Below are positions 8,159-16,902 of a stretch of 33,404 nt of DNA, in pieces. Location: NCBI GenBank assembly GCA_020845775.1, contig JADLFC010000001.1, forward strand, positions 1 through 33,404. Reading direction: 5' to 3'. Position 1 is the stretch's first letter; each line of letters begins with the position of its first letter. Position numbers and translations under genes: made by a program. The notes beneath the pieces were generated by a model. That model did no database searches. It saw only the letters and a list, made by a program, of their open reading frames with translations, and had not been told where the DNA came from. The stretch comes from Deltaproteobacteria bacterium. GTDB taxonomy: Bacteria; Bdellovibrionota_C; UBA2361; SZUA-149; JADLFC01.

Positions 8159-8647
8159 GTGAAATCTATATTGGCCGTTTTATTTCTGAGCGTGAGCACC
8201 TTCTCGCTCCCACTTCAGGCGCTAGCGTGTTCTTGTACCGAACCTGCATCGATAGAACAGGCCTTTAATGAGGCGTCGCTAGTATTCCTAGGCCGCGTTA
8301 AAAAAATTAGAGAAAACCCGCTTAGAAAAGGCCAAAGAGAAGTTACGTTCGCCATCACGACTTTATTTAAGGACGACACAGAAACCGAACAGAAGCTAGA
8401 GCAAGTCTTGATATATACGCCTATGGATGAAGCAATGTGCGGGGTTAATTTTGCGATTGAATTTGACTATTTAGTCTTCGCCAATGGCACTCCAGCTCAC
8501 TACAAGACTAATCTTTGCATGAACAACAAAGCTATCGACATAGCGACAGACGACGTCAAAGAACTTGAAAAACTCACTAACGCCAGTCAAGCAGAGTCGG
8601 CACAATTACCGATGCCGCAAAGCAAAAATAGATCATTGGGAAATTAA
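8159..8647 (+). CDS. Secreted TIMP/netrin-like (NTR) domain protein
   Basis: The start is a GTG directly after the TAA of the lipoprotein gene. Residues 1-23 form a signal peptide ending in ALA, which predicts signal-peptidase-I cleavage just before C24-S25-C26, so the mature protein would begin Cys-X-Cys. The only other cysteines are C94 and C120. The spacing (C24 to C94, C26 to C120) closely matches the C1-C70 and C3-C99 disulfides of animal TIMPs. The segment FDYLVFANG (102-110) resembles the conserved beta-strand of NTR domains. In TIMPs the free N-terminal Cys chelates the metalloprotease zinc. A bacterial role as protease inhibitor is an inference. The last ~25 residues are a polar tail. 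Confidence 0.75.
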   Translation: MKSILAVLFLSVSTFSLPLQALACSCTEPASIEQAFNEASLVFLGRVKKIRENPLRKGQREVTFAITTLFKDDTETEQKLEQVLIYTPMDEAMCGVNFAIEFDYLVFANGTPAHYKTNLCMNNKAIDIATDDVKELEKLTNASQAESAQLPMPQSKNRSLGN

Positions 8648-8659
8648 CTTTTGCGAACC

Positions 8660-8700
8660 ATCTAACCTCTACTCAGCAGAGTGCCGAGTAGAGGTTAGAT
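8660..8700. terminator. Perfect 15-bp stem-loop between convergent genes
   Basis: The arms at 8660-8674 and 8686-8700 are exact inverted repeats of 15 nt, with an 11-nt loop. It lies between the stop of the TIMP-like gene (8647) and the stop of metK (8708), so it is placed to end both transcripts. No T-run follows on either strand. Confidence 0.55.
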
Positions 8701-8707
8701 ATTCGAA

Positions 8708-9880
8708 CTACAATAGGTTTTGAAGTTTCTGACTCAATCCAGTTCCTTCCCAGCTAAAGCTGCCATCAGCTTCGACTTCTCGGCCAAAATGCCCATAAGT
8801 AGCTGTCTTCTCGTATATTGGTTTTAATAAACCAAGCGCCTCAATAATACCTCTAGGGCGTAGGTCAAAAGTCTCTCTTACCCGTTCTACGATTCTTTCC
8901 TCGTCTACCTTGCCAGTTCCAAAAGTATCGACATATACGGACACTGGCTGCGCTACGCCAATTGCATATGCTACCTGCACCTCACAACGAGACGCCAGTC
9001 CCGCATGGACGACATTTTTCGCAATATACCTAGCTGCATAACAAGCCGAACGATCCACTTTGCTCGGGTCTTTCCCTGAGAAAGCTCCTCCACCATGCCT
9101 GCTATACCCACCGTAAGTATCGACTATTATTTTTCGTCCGGTTAAGCCAGCATCGGCAAGCGGCCCTCCTAAAACGAAACGCCCTGTCGGATTAATAAAA
9201 TATTTAGTTGCCGATGTTAAAAACCTATCTGGAATTACCGCGCGAACTACTTCTTTAATTACGAAGTCAGAAATGGTGCTGAGATCTACTTCCGGCGTAT
9301 GTTGCGTAGAAACAACAACTGTATCGACGCATTTTGGCTTTCCATTTTCATAGTGCACGGTAACCTGCGACTTGGCATCCGGTCGCAAGTAGTCTACGAT
9401 GCCGGCACGCCTTACGTCCGCTAAGCGATGAACCAACTTGTGACTAAGAGAAATAGGAAGCGGCATTAGCTCTGGGGTCTCGTCACACGCAAAGCCGAAC
9501 ATCAAGCCCTGATCACCTGCTCCCTGCTCCTTAGATGCGCCGTCCTTTTCGTCCACACCCATCGCTATATCCTGTGACTGCTTGCTAATATGTACCAAAA
9601 CTGCGGCACTGTCGGCATTGCAACCGCAATCCTCAGAAACATATCCGATCTTTTTAAGCGTATTGCGAACTACAGTGTCGTAATCGATGTGACCATTTGA
9701 CGTAATTTCGCCGGCTAAAAGCACCAAGCCCGTCTTTACCAAAGTCTCGCATGCCACGCGACTCCTGGGATCCTGTTTTAGAAGCGAATCCAAAACCGCA
9801 TCGCTGATCTGATCCGCCACTTTATCCGGGTGTCCTTCAGAAACCGATTCTGAAGTAAAAAGAAAATTCTTAAGAGCCAT
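8708..9880 (-). CDS. metK: S-adenosylmethionine synthetase
   Basis: MetK makes S-adenosylmethionine from methionine and ATP in the cytoplasm, the methyl donor for RsmI and many other enzymes. The 390-aa length is typical. Signatures are [20 protein letters not shown] from residue 8 (H17 and D19 for ATP and metal), the hexapeptide region [11 protein letters not shown] (120-130) and the P-loop-like GGGAFSGKD (263-271). The start is supported by GGAGG about 9 nt upstream. The leader carries a T9 tract and a doubtful small ORF but no SAM riboswitch I recognise. Confidence 0.97.
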   Translation of the reverse strand: MALKNFLFTSESVSEGHPDKVADQISDAVLDSLLKQDPRSRVACETLVKTGLVLLAGEITSNGHIDYDTVVRNTLKKIGYVSEDCGCNADSAAVLVHISKQSQDIAMGVDEKDGASKEQGAGDQGLMFGFACDETPELMPLPISLSHKLVHRLADVRRAGIVDYLRPDAKSQVTVHYENGKPKCVDTVVVSTQHTPEVDLSTISDFVIKEVVRAVIPDRFLTSATKYFINPTGRFVLGGPLADAGLTGRKIIVDTYGGYSRHGGGAFSGKDPSKVDRSACYAARYIAKNVVHAGLASRCEVQVAYAIGVAQPVSVYVDTFGTGKVDEERIVERVRETFDLRPRGIIEALGLLKPIYEKTATYGHFGREVEADGSFSWEGTGLSQKLQNLL

Positions 9881-9905
9881 TACATTATTCCTCCAAAGTT
9901 AAGTT

Positions 9906-9940
9906 AAAAAAAAACAACACTCTGTCGTTTGCCGACAAAC
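9906..9940 (-). promoter_or_regulatory. Weak hairpin and T9 tract in the metK leader
   Basis: On the minus strand a 5-bp stem (TGTCG-GCAAA-CGACA) is followed 8 nt later by nine T residues (positions 9914-9906), then the metK ribosome-binding site. It could be a leaky terminator or attenuator before metK, or the terminator of the small ORF upstream. The stem is short, so this is tentative. Confidence 0.3.
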
Positions 9941-9966
9941 AAACATTATTAAAGTTCACATTTTTG

Positions 9967-10221
9967 CTAAGGACCGAGATAACTTCTCAAAAACCCCAGG
10001 CAGTGATAAGAGTTACCTGCAAATGCAAGCGTCGTGCTCCCGTGGAACGACTTAGCAAACTCAGATATGAAATATTTCAGAAAACTTAAAGCGGCAAGAT
10101 GCGCATAATCGGTAGGAAGTTCGCAATCGCAGCACGAGAACGGCGGAGAACTCCCCGACCCCAAACTTCTTACCGACAATTCAGAAAAACGAGACGGCGA
10201 CAGCATTCTTACGTTATCCAC
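9967..10221 (-). CDS. Doubtful small ORF upstream of metK
   Basis: An 84-codon frame opens with GTG (10219-10221; first ATG at 10206) and has no clear ribosome-binding site. The product is Ser/Leu-rich with a short Cys cluster (CCDC) and a possible amphipathic helix, and matches no family I know. It fills most of the 532-bp gap between metK and the sigma-factor gene and is read in the same direction. It may equally be a long untranslated leader of metK. Confidence 0.25.
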   Translation of the reverse strand: MDNVRMLSPSRFSELSVRSLGSGSSPPFSCCDCELPTDYAHLAALSFLKYFISEFAKSFHGSTTLAFAGNSYHCLGFLRSYLGP

Positions 10222-10293
10222 TCACGATTATTTAGAGAAAGCCAACAAAGGGCATACCGTCCGACACACCCTTAGATGCAATGTGAAGTGCTA

Positions 10294-10322
10294 GGAATAA
10301 CTAGAATCCGATGACTCGTCAA
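10294..10322 (-). promoter_or_regulatory. Candidate promoter for the metK transcript
   Basis: On the minus strand TTGACG (10322-10317) lies 17 bp from TATTCC (10299-10294), just after the terminator of the sigma-factor gene. The -35 matches well (5 of 6) but the -10 only at 3 of 6. If used, metK would have a leader of about 400 nt. Confidence 0.3.
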
Positions 10323-10345
10323 GTCTAGTTCATCGAAGTTATTAA

Positions 10346-10371
10346 AGGGGCGTGTTTTCGGACACGCCCCT
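10346..10371 (-). terminator. Terminator of the sigma-factor gene
   Basis: A perfect 10-bp GC-rich stem (10346-10355 with 10362-10371) and a 6-nt loop. On the minus strand it is followed by a short TTTAAT. It lies 42-67 nt beyond the stop codon of the sigma gene and separates it from metK. Confidence 0.6.
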
Positions 10372-10412
10372 CAGGCCGGACAACAAATGAGGCCTAAAAG
10401 ATCCAACCTAAT

Positions 10413-11054
10413 TTATGCGGCAGAACGCATACTCTGTTTCGTAGCGGGGAAGATTTGAGTGTCGCTACTGTAATCTTGGTAAAATTTAACAAGGCGCTTT
10501 CTAAGCATTAATCGAGCTCGGTGCAGGCGGGATTTAATGGCGGGAATGCTTAATTTAAGGAGCTCGCCAACTTCCTTATTTGACAGCCCATCTACATCCC
10601 TAAGTATAAACACTGCGCGATAATCGTCGGGTAATTTATTAATGGCACTCTCGAGCGCCATCTTTATCTCGTTGTTAAACGCTAACGAGTCGCTGCGCGC
10701 TCCGTAGGTGAAGTTGTCGGCAACTTCTTGCTTTTGGAGCTGCGGTAGCAGGTCAGTCAACGATACGCTTTTGTCCTGCTTTTTCTTTCTTAGCTTCATA
10801 AACGAAGCATTAACGGTAATGCGATATAGCCAGCTAGAAAACTTAGCTTTGCCCTCAAAACTAGCAATCTTCCGATATACCGTCACAAATACGTCCTGCA
10901 ACACTTCCTCTGCATCCTCACTATTGCGCGTTAGTCGCAAAGCAAGATTGTGCGCCTTAGTCTCATAGCGGCTAACTAGCTCTTCAAAACTCGCGTTGCA
11001 ACCCCTTTTAAACCTTTCGATAAGCTCGTTATCGCTAATCTGTATAGATGCCAT
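10413..11054 (-). CDS. RNA polymerase sigma factor, sigma-70 family, ECF type
   Basis: The 213-aa protein has the two-domain ECF layout. Sigma region 2 (about residues 10-100) includes the core-binding stretch NSEDAEEVLQDVFVTVYRKI and the -10-recognition end FSSWLYRITVNASFMKLRKK. Region 4 (about 130-190) has LPDDYRAVFILRDVDGLSNK and a helix-turn-helix ending RLHRARLMLRKRL. A ~20-residue tail follows. I place the start at the ATG at 11052-11054 because GGAGG lies 5 nt upstream; the frame continues to a TTG at 11066 that overlaps this site. No anti-sigma gene follows: the next feature is a terminator. The neighbouring envelope lipoprotein could hint at envelope stress, but that is only inference. 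Confidence 0.92.
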   Translation of the reverse strand: MASIQISDNELIERFKRGCNASFEELVSRYETKAHNLALRLTRNSEDAEEVLQDVFVTVYRKIASFEGKAKFSSWLYRITVNASFMKLRKKKQDKSVSLTDLLPQLQKQEVADNFTYGARSDSLAFNNEIKMALESAINKLPDDYRAVFILRDVDGLSNKEVGELLKLSIPAIKSRLHRARLMLRKRLVKFYQDYSSDTQIFPATKQSMRSAA

Positions 11055-11211
11055 AATATCCTCCAAACAAGTCCAGTCCGTATTGCACTACTTTGCGGCA
11101 TTCGCCTTCCTCACAGAGGGAACACTACACAAAGAAAACTAAAGACTTGTCATGGATTTGTAATAATTATGAAAAAGTTTGGTAAAGAATGCTATTGGCG
11201 AGTCGAAAACA

Positions 11212-11225
11212 CGCCTGCACAGGCG
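11212..11225 (-). terminator. Possible terminator downstream of the glycine-zipper gene
   Basis: A GC-rich palindrome (CGCCT-GCAC-AGGCG) is followed on the minus strand by TGTTTT. It is about 80 nt beyond the stop codon at 11306, and could end that transcript before the sigma-factor promoter. Confidence 0.4.
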
Positions 11226-11305
11226 CTATAAATTAAGAAAACAACAAGAGAGCCTAAAGAGTTCTATAGATATGTCTCAGGAATGGCCCATTATGGCCCA
11301 TTATC

Positions 11306-11743
11306 CTACCGAAAAGTAGGCGATGCCGGGCCTTGATATGGAATATTCGGATTTTTGCCCAAGTATCTTTCGTTCCAAGATTTAGTCTCGTTATTTCCCC
11401 AGCTAGACGAATCGTAGACCTGATTCCTAATTGCATCAATCTGCTTTGAAGTATCGCTAACTGGCAAGGACTTCCGAACAACTACTTCATGCCTCGATAG
11501 TTGCGCATCGTCATACATCAGTCCACCAGCCAATAGCCCAAGACCCGCACCTACAGCTCCACCGGCGATTGCCCCCTCCTTGGCTACGTCCGCCTGATCC
11601 CCTAAGAAATAACCCAAACCTCCGCCAACCCCTGTGCCAATTAGAGTACCAATGAGCCCCTCCGAACTATAACTGCTCCGCATAGAACAACCACTCATGG
11701 CAAAAAAGCCAACAAACACAGTCACAAACCATACGCGTCTCAT
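11306..11743 (-). CDS. Glycine-zipper outer-membrane lipoprotein (Rcs/SlyB-like architecture)
   Basis: The 145-aa product has a short signal peptide ending AMSGC (C19 as predicted lipidation site). Two Gly/Ala-rich hydrophobic stretches follow (about 29-48 and 58-75, with GTGVGGGLGYFLG and GGAVGAGLGLLAGG), the glycine-zipper pattern of small envelope lipoproteins that insert in or pack against the outer membrane. The C-terminal 70 residues are polar and end in a Pro/Tyr-containing tail. A G6 run lies about 7 nt before the ATG as ribosome-binding site. The gene precedes the ECF sigma-factor gene on the same strand, about 250 bp apart. The exact family and function are unknown. Confidence 0.8.
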   Translation of the reverse strand: MRRVWFVTVFVGFFAMSGCSMRSSYSSEGLIGTLIGTGVGGGLGYFLGDQADVAKEGAIAGGAVGAGLGLLAGGLMYDDAQLSRHEVVVRKSLPVSDTSKQIDAIRNQVYDSSSWGNNETKSWNERYLGKNPNIPYQGPASPTFR

Positions 11744-12056
11744 CGCGATTCCCCCCGAGGTGTTGCGTTAACTATTTAATATTACAGCTTATTTTGGCAC
11801 CTGACGAGAACTCAACTCAGACAAGAGCCACCTTCTGTATCTATCCCTTTAAGGAAAGTTATGCTTTTACCCAACCCCATCGTATACTTTTCTTTCAGGC
11901 AAACTCTTAACTTCTGAACGAGGATAAGTTGCGCTCCACCAGTTAATTGCTATAACAAAGCAAATATTTAAACGGTGGAGTCATATAGAAGGTTTCATGA
12001 GTAACTAATGCTGTTATTTTAAACAATTCTACTAGAAATAATCACGAATAATTTTT
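11744..12056. other. 313-bp divergent intergenic region
   Basis: It separates the glycine-zipper gene (minus) from the glutamate dehydrogenase gene (plus). I see no gene. A 7-bp inverted repeat (CTCCACC 11934-11940, GGTGGAG 11974-11980) flanks a TATAAC at 11951-11956, so a regulated promoter is possible. The -35 is weak. The 75 bp before the dehydrogenase ATG are AT-rich and contain no clear Shine-Dalgarno sequence. Confidence 0.4.
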
Positions 12057-15000
12057 ATGAAAGATGACAGTTGTACGGCGTTTTATGGTGAACAAGTGCA
12101 AGAAAAATTAATTGCGTTGCACAATCACATTGCAAAAAGCTTCTCAAGGGAAAACGTGAAAAAGAATCTAGATTTAAAAGAAGACCTATCTAATATTCTG
12201 TTTAGGCGAGCACCAGAGGATTTTCTCGAATATAGGAGTGTCGTCACACTTGGCCTGATAGCGGACGAAGCGAGCGCAGTGTTCGAGCAGTTCATTAACG
12301 GCACTGACCCGTATCGCTTAGAAGCACAAAGCTTCCCTACAGACAATGAACGCGCAACGGTTACTGCGTTTTTAGTGGCGATGCTTGATAGACCCTTTGT
12401 CGTTGACACCATCACTAGCCTGTTTGCGACATACAATTGTCATCCGCGCGTAATGTTGCACCCAATAGTTACTACCGAGCACGGCCAGCAAGTGTCAGTC
12501 GTATATTTAGAAGTAGATGCCATAGAATCTCAAGCCACTCTCGACGAAATAATTTCTTCGCTCCATTATGCCATTAGAGATTTACTGGCCATTACGGACG
12601 ATTACAGCACAATGACTTCGCGCACCGAAGCGCTAGCCAAGTCGTTAGAAGAGAAGAACCCTCACGCTAGAGCACTTAAGGGCGATGCAAAAGAAATTAG
12701 CGAGCTACTAAACTGGTTAGTTAACGGTGGATTCGTATTTCTTGGTTACAGGCAGTGGCGCGCCAATGCACCGCGTTTAGATAATGATGGCGAATGTTTT
12801 GCCGAAGTACTTCGTGCGGAAGATCTTGGCCTTTTCCATTCTACAAATATTCTAACCTCCTCATCTCTGGACGACCTTACCGAGGATGCCAATTTTATCC
12901 TCAATAAACAAGTCATCATGACTTTTGCAAAAACTCTGCACAAGAGCCCCATCCGCAGATCCGACCGGATGAACATTCTTTTGATTAAGACATATTCGGC
13001 CGATGGCAGCGCTATAGTGATTCACGGCCTGCTTGGCCGACTAACCTCTCGCACTGCAACGATGGAGTCAGAGACCATACCAGTTATACGCCACAAGCTA
13101 GAAGAAATAATTGACCTTGAGGGAATGTTGCCCAATTCCCACGACTATAAGGAAGTTCTTTCCATTTTTGACTCCACACCTAAGTATGAACTCTTACAGT
13201 TTAACGTCGAAGCCATCAGACAAAACGTCAATATTATCTTAGGCATACCGCCTCGAGGCGAAACGAAGATAAATTTCTATCGCGATGCGATGAACCGCTC
13301 AATTTCGCTGATGGTGGTAATGCCAGAAGAGAGATTTGTTGGCGGGGTTCATATTAAAATTAGAGATTTCATTGAGAGTTCCTTAGGGATAGAGCCAAAA
13401 TCAACAGAATATCGCTTTGCGAAGACCGAAGGAGCGCTTGCGAGAATTCATTACTTTATACCAAATACACACAACGCCAACCTAGCGATCGATCGATTAG
13501 CTTGGCAACGCGAGATAGCGGAGCTAACTCTCACCTGGGACGATCGCCTTTTTTCTCTATTGCGCGCTGCAAGTTCTGAGCAACGCAAAGTAGACGCTGG
13601 CCAATTAGCTGCCTTCTACAGCAAGGCATTCCCCCAGCACTACAAGGCGATCACTTCACCGGAGGAAGCTTTTTTCGATATTGGCGTTCTGGAATCCCTA
13701 AGCAACGAAAACGCACTACAACTTGCTCTGCGCCATCCGGCACGCGAAGACAAAGCAGAATACTCAGATCTAAAGGTCTTTAAGTTTGGCGGGGGCTTAA
13801 CGATTAGCTCTACGGTGCCATATCTGGAAAATGCTGGCCTAGAAATTCAGCACGAAACTTCGACTATTATCAAGAAGAAAAACTCCGTGTGGGCCGAAAT
13901 ATATATTTTCCGCATCAGAGCTAAATCTTCTCCAGAGAGCCTAAACGACGAGCGCATTATTAACGATATTTTCTTGCCAGGACTTACCGAAGTGCTATTG
14001 GAACGCGCGGAGAACGACGCACTAAACCAACTGATGTTAGTGCCTGGACTAAGCATTTCAGAGGTCGCGTTATTGCGAGCGTTAAAGCGCTACATCCGCC
14101 AAATTAACGCATTCGCGACAATGCGTTCGATAATCGGAGCTTTGGAAAGCAACCCGGATCTCGTAAAACTATTGGTAGCGTATTTTCATGCAAAATTCGA
14201 CCCAAACGCCGATTATGCATGCCAGGCGGAACGCTTGACCAGGCTCGAGAAAATTTCAGCAAGTTTTGAACGAAAGTTAAAAGAAGTAAGTCTATTTGCC
14301 CACGATCGCGTATTGAGATCCTTGCTCAATGTACTGCAGGCAACAGTCCGCACAAATTTTTACCACACAGACAGCGACAAGCGAATCGCGCTAAAAATTG
14401 AGTGTAAAAAAGTCGAACAAATGCCGAAACCGCGTCCGCTATACGAGGTTTTTATCAGTGCGCCTGATTTTGAGGGCGTCCATCTTAGAGGTGGCAAGAT
14501 TGCGCGGGGTGGAATTCGTTGGAGCGAACGGCCGGACGATTACAGGACCGAGGTTTTGGGCTTGATGAAAACCCAAATGGTTAAAAATGCAGTAATAATT
14601 CCCGTAGGGGCAAAAGGCGGTTTCATCGTTAAAAATCAGCCCACTACTTTTGAAGCTGTTAAGAACTGCTATCGGAGATTTGTTCAGTGCCTCTTGCAAA
14701 TTACAGATAACATTTCAGATGGCAGAGTTCAGCATCCTGCGTCGCTAGTTGTTTACGATCAGGACGATCCTTACCTCGTCGTCGCAGCCGACAAGGGAAC
14801 GGCTACTTTTAGCGACTTGGCTAACGAAATCGCGACTAAAGATTTCAACTTCTGGTTGAGCGATGCTTTTGCTTCAGGTGGCAGTTATGGCTACGATCAC
14901 AAGAAGCTTGGCATAACGGCACGCGGAGCTTGGGAGGCGGTAAAGCATCATTTCCGCGAAATCAATCTAGACTACAATTCGAATACCTTCACGGTTGTTG

Positions 15001-16895
15001 GAATTGGCGATATGTCAGGAGATGTTTTCGGCAACGGACTCATCTTGAGCAAAAACGCGAAGCTGCTTGCAGCATTTGATCACCGGCATATTTTTATCGA
15101 TCCCAATCCAGATTCCGAAGCATCGTTTGACGAACGGATGCGCCTTTTTAAGTTGCCCAAGTCTAGCTGGCAGGATTACGACCAGAGTTTGATTAGCAAG
15201 GGCGGCGGAGTCTTCGATCGCAACGACAAGGAGATTCGCCTGAGCAAAAAGGCGCAAGTTGCCCTCGGCGTTAGCGCAGAGGCCTTACCAGGTCACGAGC
15301 TGGTTCAAGCTATCTTGAAGGCTCCCGTAGACCTATTGTGGAACGGAGGCATTGGAACCTACGTAAAGGCATCATTTGAGGATAACGCCAAGGTTGGAGA
15401 TCGCACCAATGACGACTGTCGCGTTAGCGCAAGCGACTTGCGCGCGAAAGTAATAGGAGAAGGCGGGAATTTAGGTTTTACGCAGCTTGCTAGAATCGAG
15501 TATTCAAAACTCGGCGGACACCTAAATACCGATGCGGTAGATAATTCTGGTGGCGTTAATTGTTCCGACTTGGAAGTAAATCTTAAAATTCTCCTACAAC
15601 TTCCCCTCAAGCGCGGAGAACTTTCCTTTGAGGATCGAAACGCTTTGCTTACCTCTCTTTCGGAGGAGGTTTGCGAGAAGGTAGTAAACCGCAATCGCCT
15701 ACAGAGCGAGATCTTAAGCCTCGAAGTACCGCGAAGCCGAAAGCACCTTGAGCAATACAAGGATCTAATCGACTATCTGGAAAATAACGGACCGCTCAAA
15801 CGAGAAACCGAATATTTACCAGATTACGAGGAGCTTGAAAAACGCGCCCAGTCTAAGAAAGGCTTAACCCGCCCGGAACTTGCTATTTTGATGGCTTATG
15901 TAAAGATGGCGCTTTACGACTCAATACTCGCATCAAATCTTCCGGATAATGACTTCCTACAGAAACACTTGGCTGCATATTTTCCGGCCGAAATAAACAG
16001 ACGCTTTCCAGCTGATGTTTCCAAGCATCCGCTTTGTCGGGAGATCATTGCCCGGCAAGTATCAAACGTGCTGGTAGAGAGGATGGGCATTACGTTTGTG
16101 CTTCGCCTAACTCAGGAATTCGCATCTTCGGTCGCCGATATCATTTGCGCCTACTTGCTCGCCACTGAAGTGATTGAGCAGTCTGGCTTTTTAGACGAAC
16201 TCGACGATCTCAAAAAATCGCACGGCGATGTAAGAGCTCAAAGCAAGGCATCTGTGGCACTTACGTTAGCGGTTGAGGGCATGACGAGATGGTTTTTGCA
16301 AAATGGCCTGACGAACGGCCTTTCCTGCACTGAGTGTGCCGCAAGCTACGCCGAAGCTTTTCAACTACTTATGGAGAGCACTAGCGGAATACTTAGCGCG
16401 GGCGATAAGTTGCGTTACGACGAAACTGTGGCTCAATTTTTGAGCAGCGGATTCCCCCAAAAACTGGCGAGCATGACTACCTGTCTTTACTACGCTGTTG
16501 CCTATTTGGACGCTATAAAAATTGCGTCTTCAACCGCGCTCCCTCCGCTTTCCGTGGCAGCGCTATATGGCAGTTTGGTAGCGGAATTCCAAATTCCCTT
16601 TCTTCTTGAGGCGGCTTCAAAACTCGATTCTGCGGACAAGTGGGATGCCTTGGCCATTCGCAGTGTAACTACGCAGCTTAGAAGCAACGTATGCCTGCTG
16701 GTTAAAGACGTAATTAGGCAAACCGGTTGTGCAAGCGGCGAGGCCATATCGAGCTATCTAGCCAATAGGAGCAAGCTCGTTACTCATTACAAAAAAACGA
16801 TCGCGGAATTTCGCATATCTACGAACTCACTCGCGTCGCTCTTGGTAATAGCAAACGAGTTGTCAGCAATCGCGACAAGAGAGGTAATGGCTTAG
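12057..16895 (+). CDS. gdhB: NAD-specific glutamate dehydrogenase, large (~180 kDa) class
   Basis: It deaminates glutamate to 2-oxoglutarate and ammonia with NAD, linking amino-acid catabolism to the TCA cycle. The 1612-aa length is the norm for the large proteobacterial class. The N-terminal ~500 residues correspond to the ACT-like regulatory segments. The catalytic core starts near residue 800 with GGKIARGGIRWSERPDDYR (812-830), then TEVLGLMKTQMVKNAVIIPV and GAKGGF (K853), followed by a nucleotide-binding part with VVGIGDMSGDVFGNG and LWNGGIGTY. The C-terminal helical domain contains KKGLTRPELAILMAYVK. No good ribosome-binding site precedes the ATG, so a slightly different start is possible. 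It stops 7 bp from the convergent glycosyltransferase gene. The symbol is the one used in Pseudomonas. Confidence 0.95.
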   Translation: MKDDSCTAFYGEQVQEKLIALHNHIAKSFSRENVKKNLDLKEDLSNILFRRAPEDFLEYRSVVTLGLIADEASAVFEQFINGTDPYRLEAQSFPTDNERATVTAFLVAMLDRPFVVDTITSLFATYNCHPRVMLHPIVTTEHGQQVSVVYLEVDAIESQATLDEIISSLHYAIRDLLAITDDYSTMTSRTEALAKSLEEKNPHARALKGDAKEISELLNWLVNGGFVFLGYRQWRANAPRLDNDGECFAEVLRAEDLGLFHSTNILTSSSLDDLTEDANFILNKQVIMTFAKTLHKSPIRRSDRMNILLIKTYSADGSAIVIHGLLGRLTSRTATMESETIPVIRHKLEEIIDLEGMLPNSHDYKEVLSIFDSTPKYELLQFNVEAIRQNVNIILGIPPRGETKINFYRDAMNRSISLMVVMPEERFVGGVHIKIRDFIESSLGIEPKSTEYRFAKTEGALARIHYFIPNTHNANLAIDRLAWQREIAELTLTWDDRLFSLLRAASSEQRKVDAGQLAAFYSKAFPQHYKAITSPEEAFFDIGVLESLSNENALQLALRHPAREDKAEYSDLKVFKFGGGLTISSTVPYLENAGLEIQHETSTIIKKKNSVWAEIYIFRIRAKSSPESLNDERIINDIFLPGLTEVLLERAENDALNQLMLVPGLSISEVALLRALKRYIRQINAFATMRSIIGALESNPDLVKLLVAYFHAKFDPNADYACQAERLTRLEKISASFERKLKEVSLFAHDRVLRSLLNVLQATVRTNFYHTDSDKRIALKIECKKVEQMPKPRPLYEVFISAPDFEGVHLRGGKIARGGIRWSERPDDYRTEVLGLMKTQMVKNAVIIPVGAKGGFIVKNQPTTFEAVKNCYRRFVQCLLQITDNISDGRVQHPASLVVYDQDDPYLVVAADKGTATFSDLANEIATKDFNFWLSDAFASGGSYGYDHKKLGITARGAWEAVKHHFREINLDYNSNTFTVVGIGDMSGDVFGNGLILSKNAKLLAAFDHRHIFIDPNPDSEASFDERMRLFKLPKSSWQDYDQSLISKGGGVFDRNDKEIRLSKKAQVALGVSAEALPGHELVQAILKAPVDLLWNGGIGTYVKASFEDNAKVGDRTNDDCRVSASDLRAKVIGEGGNLGFTQLARIEYSKLGGHLNTDAVDNSGGVNCSDLEVNLKILLQLPLKRGELSFEDRNALLTSLSEEVCEKVVNRNRLQSEILSLEVPRSRKHLEQYKDLIDYLENNGPLKRETEYLPDYEELEKRAQSKKGLTRPELAILMAYVKMALYDSILASNLPDNDFLQKHLAAYFPAEINRRFPADVSKHPLCREIIARQVSNVLVERMGITFVLRLTQEFASSVADIICAYLLATEVIEQSGFLDELDDLKKSHGDVRAQSKASVALTLAVEGMTRWFLQNGLTNGLSCTECAASYAEAFQLLMESTSGILSAGDKLRYDETVAQFLSSGFPQKLASMTTCLYYAVAYLDAIKIASSTALPPLSVAALYGSLVAEFQIPFLLEAASKLDSADKWDALAIRSVTTQLRSNVCLLVKDVIRQTGCASGEAISSYLANRSKLVTHYKKTIAEFRISTNSLASLLVIANELSAIATREVMA

Positions 16896-16902
16896 CAAAA
16901 GA

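Noticed and set aside
9881-10300. SAM riboswitch before metK
   Set aside because: I found none of the conserved core sequences of SAM-I, SAM-II or SAH classes. Only a weak hairpin and T9 are visible.
11284-11303. Tandem TGGCCCATTA x2
   Set aside because: Two copies of a 10-bp unit just after a stop codon are probably chance or slippage; no further copies or function are seen.
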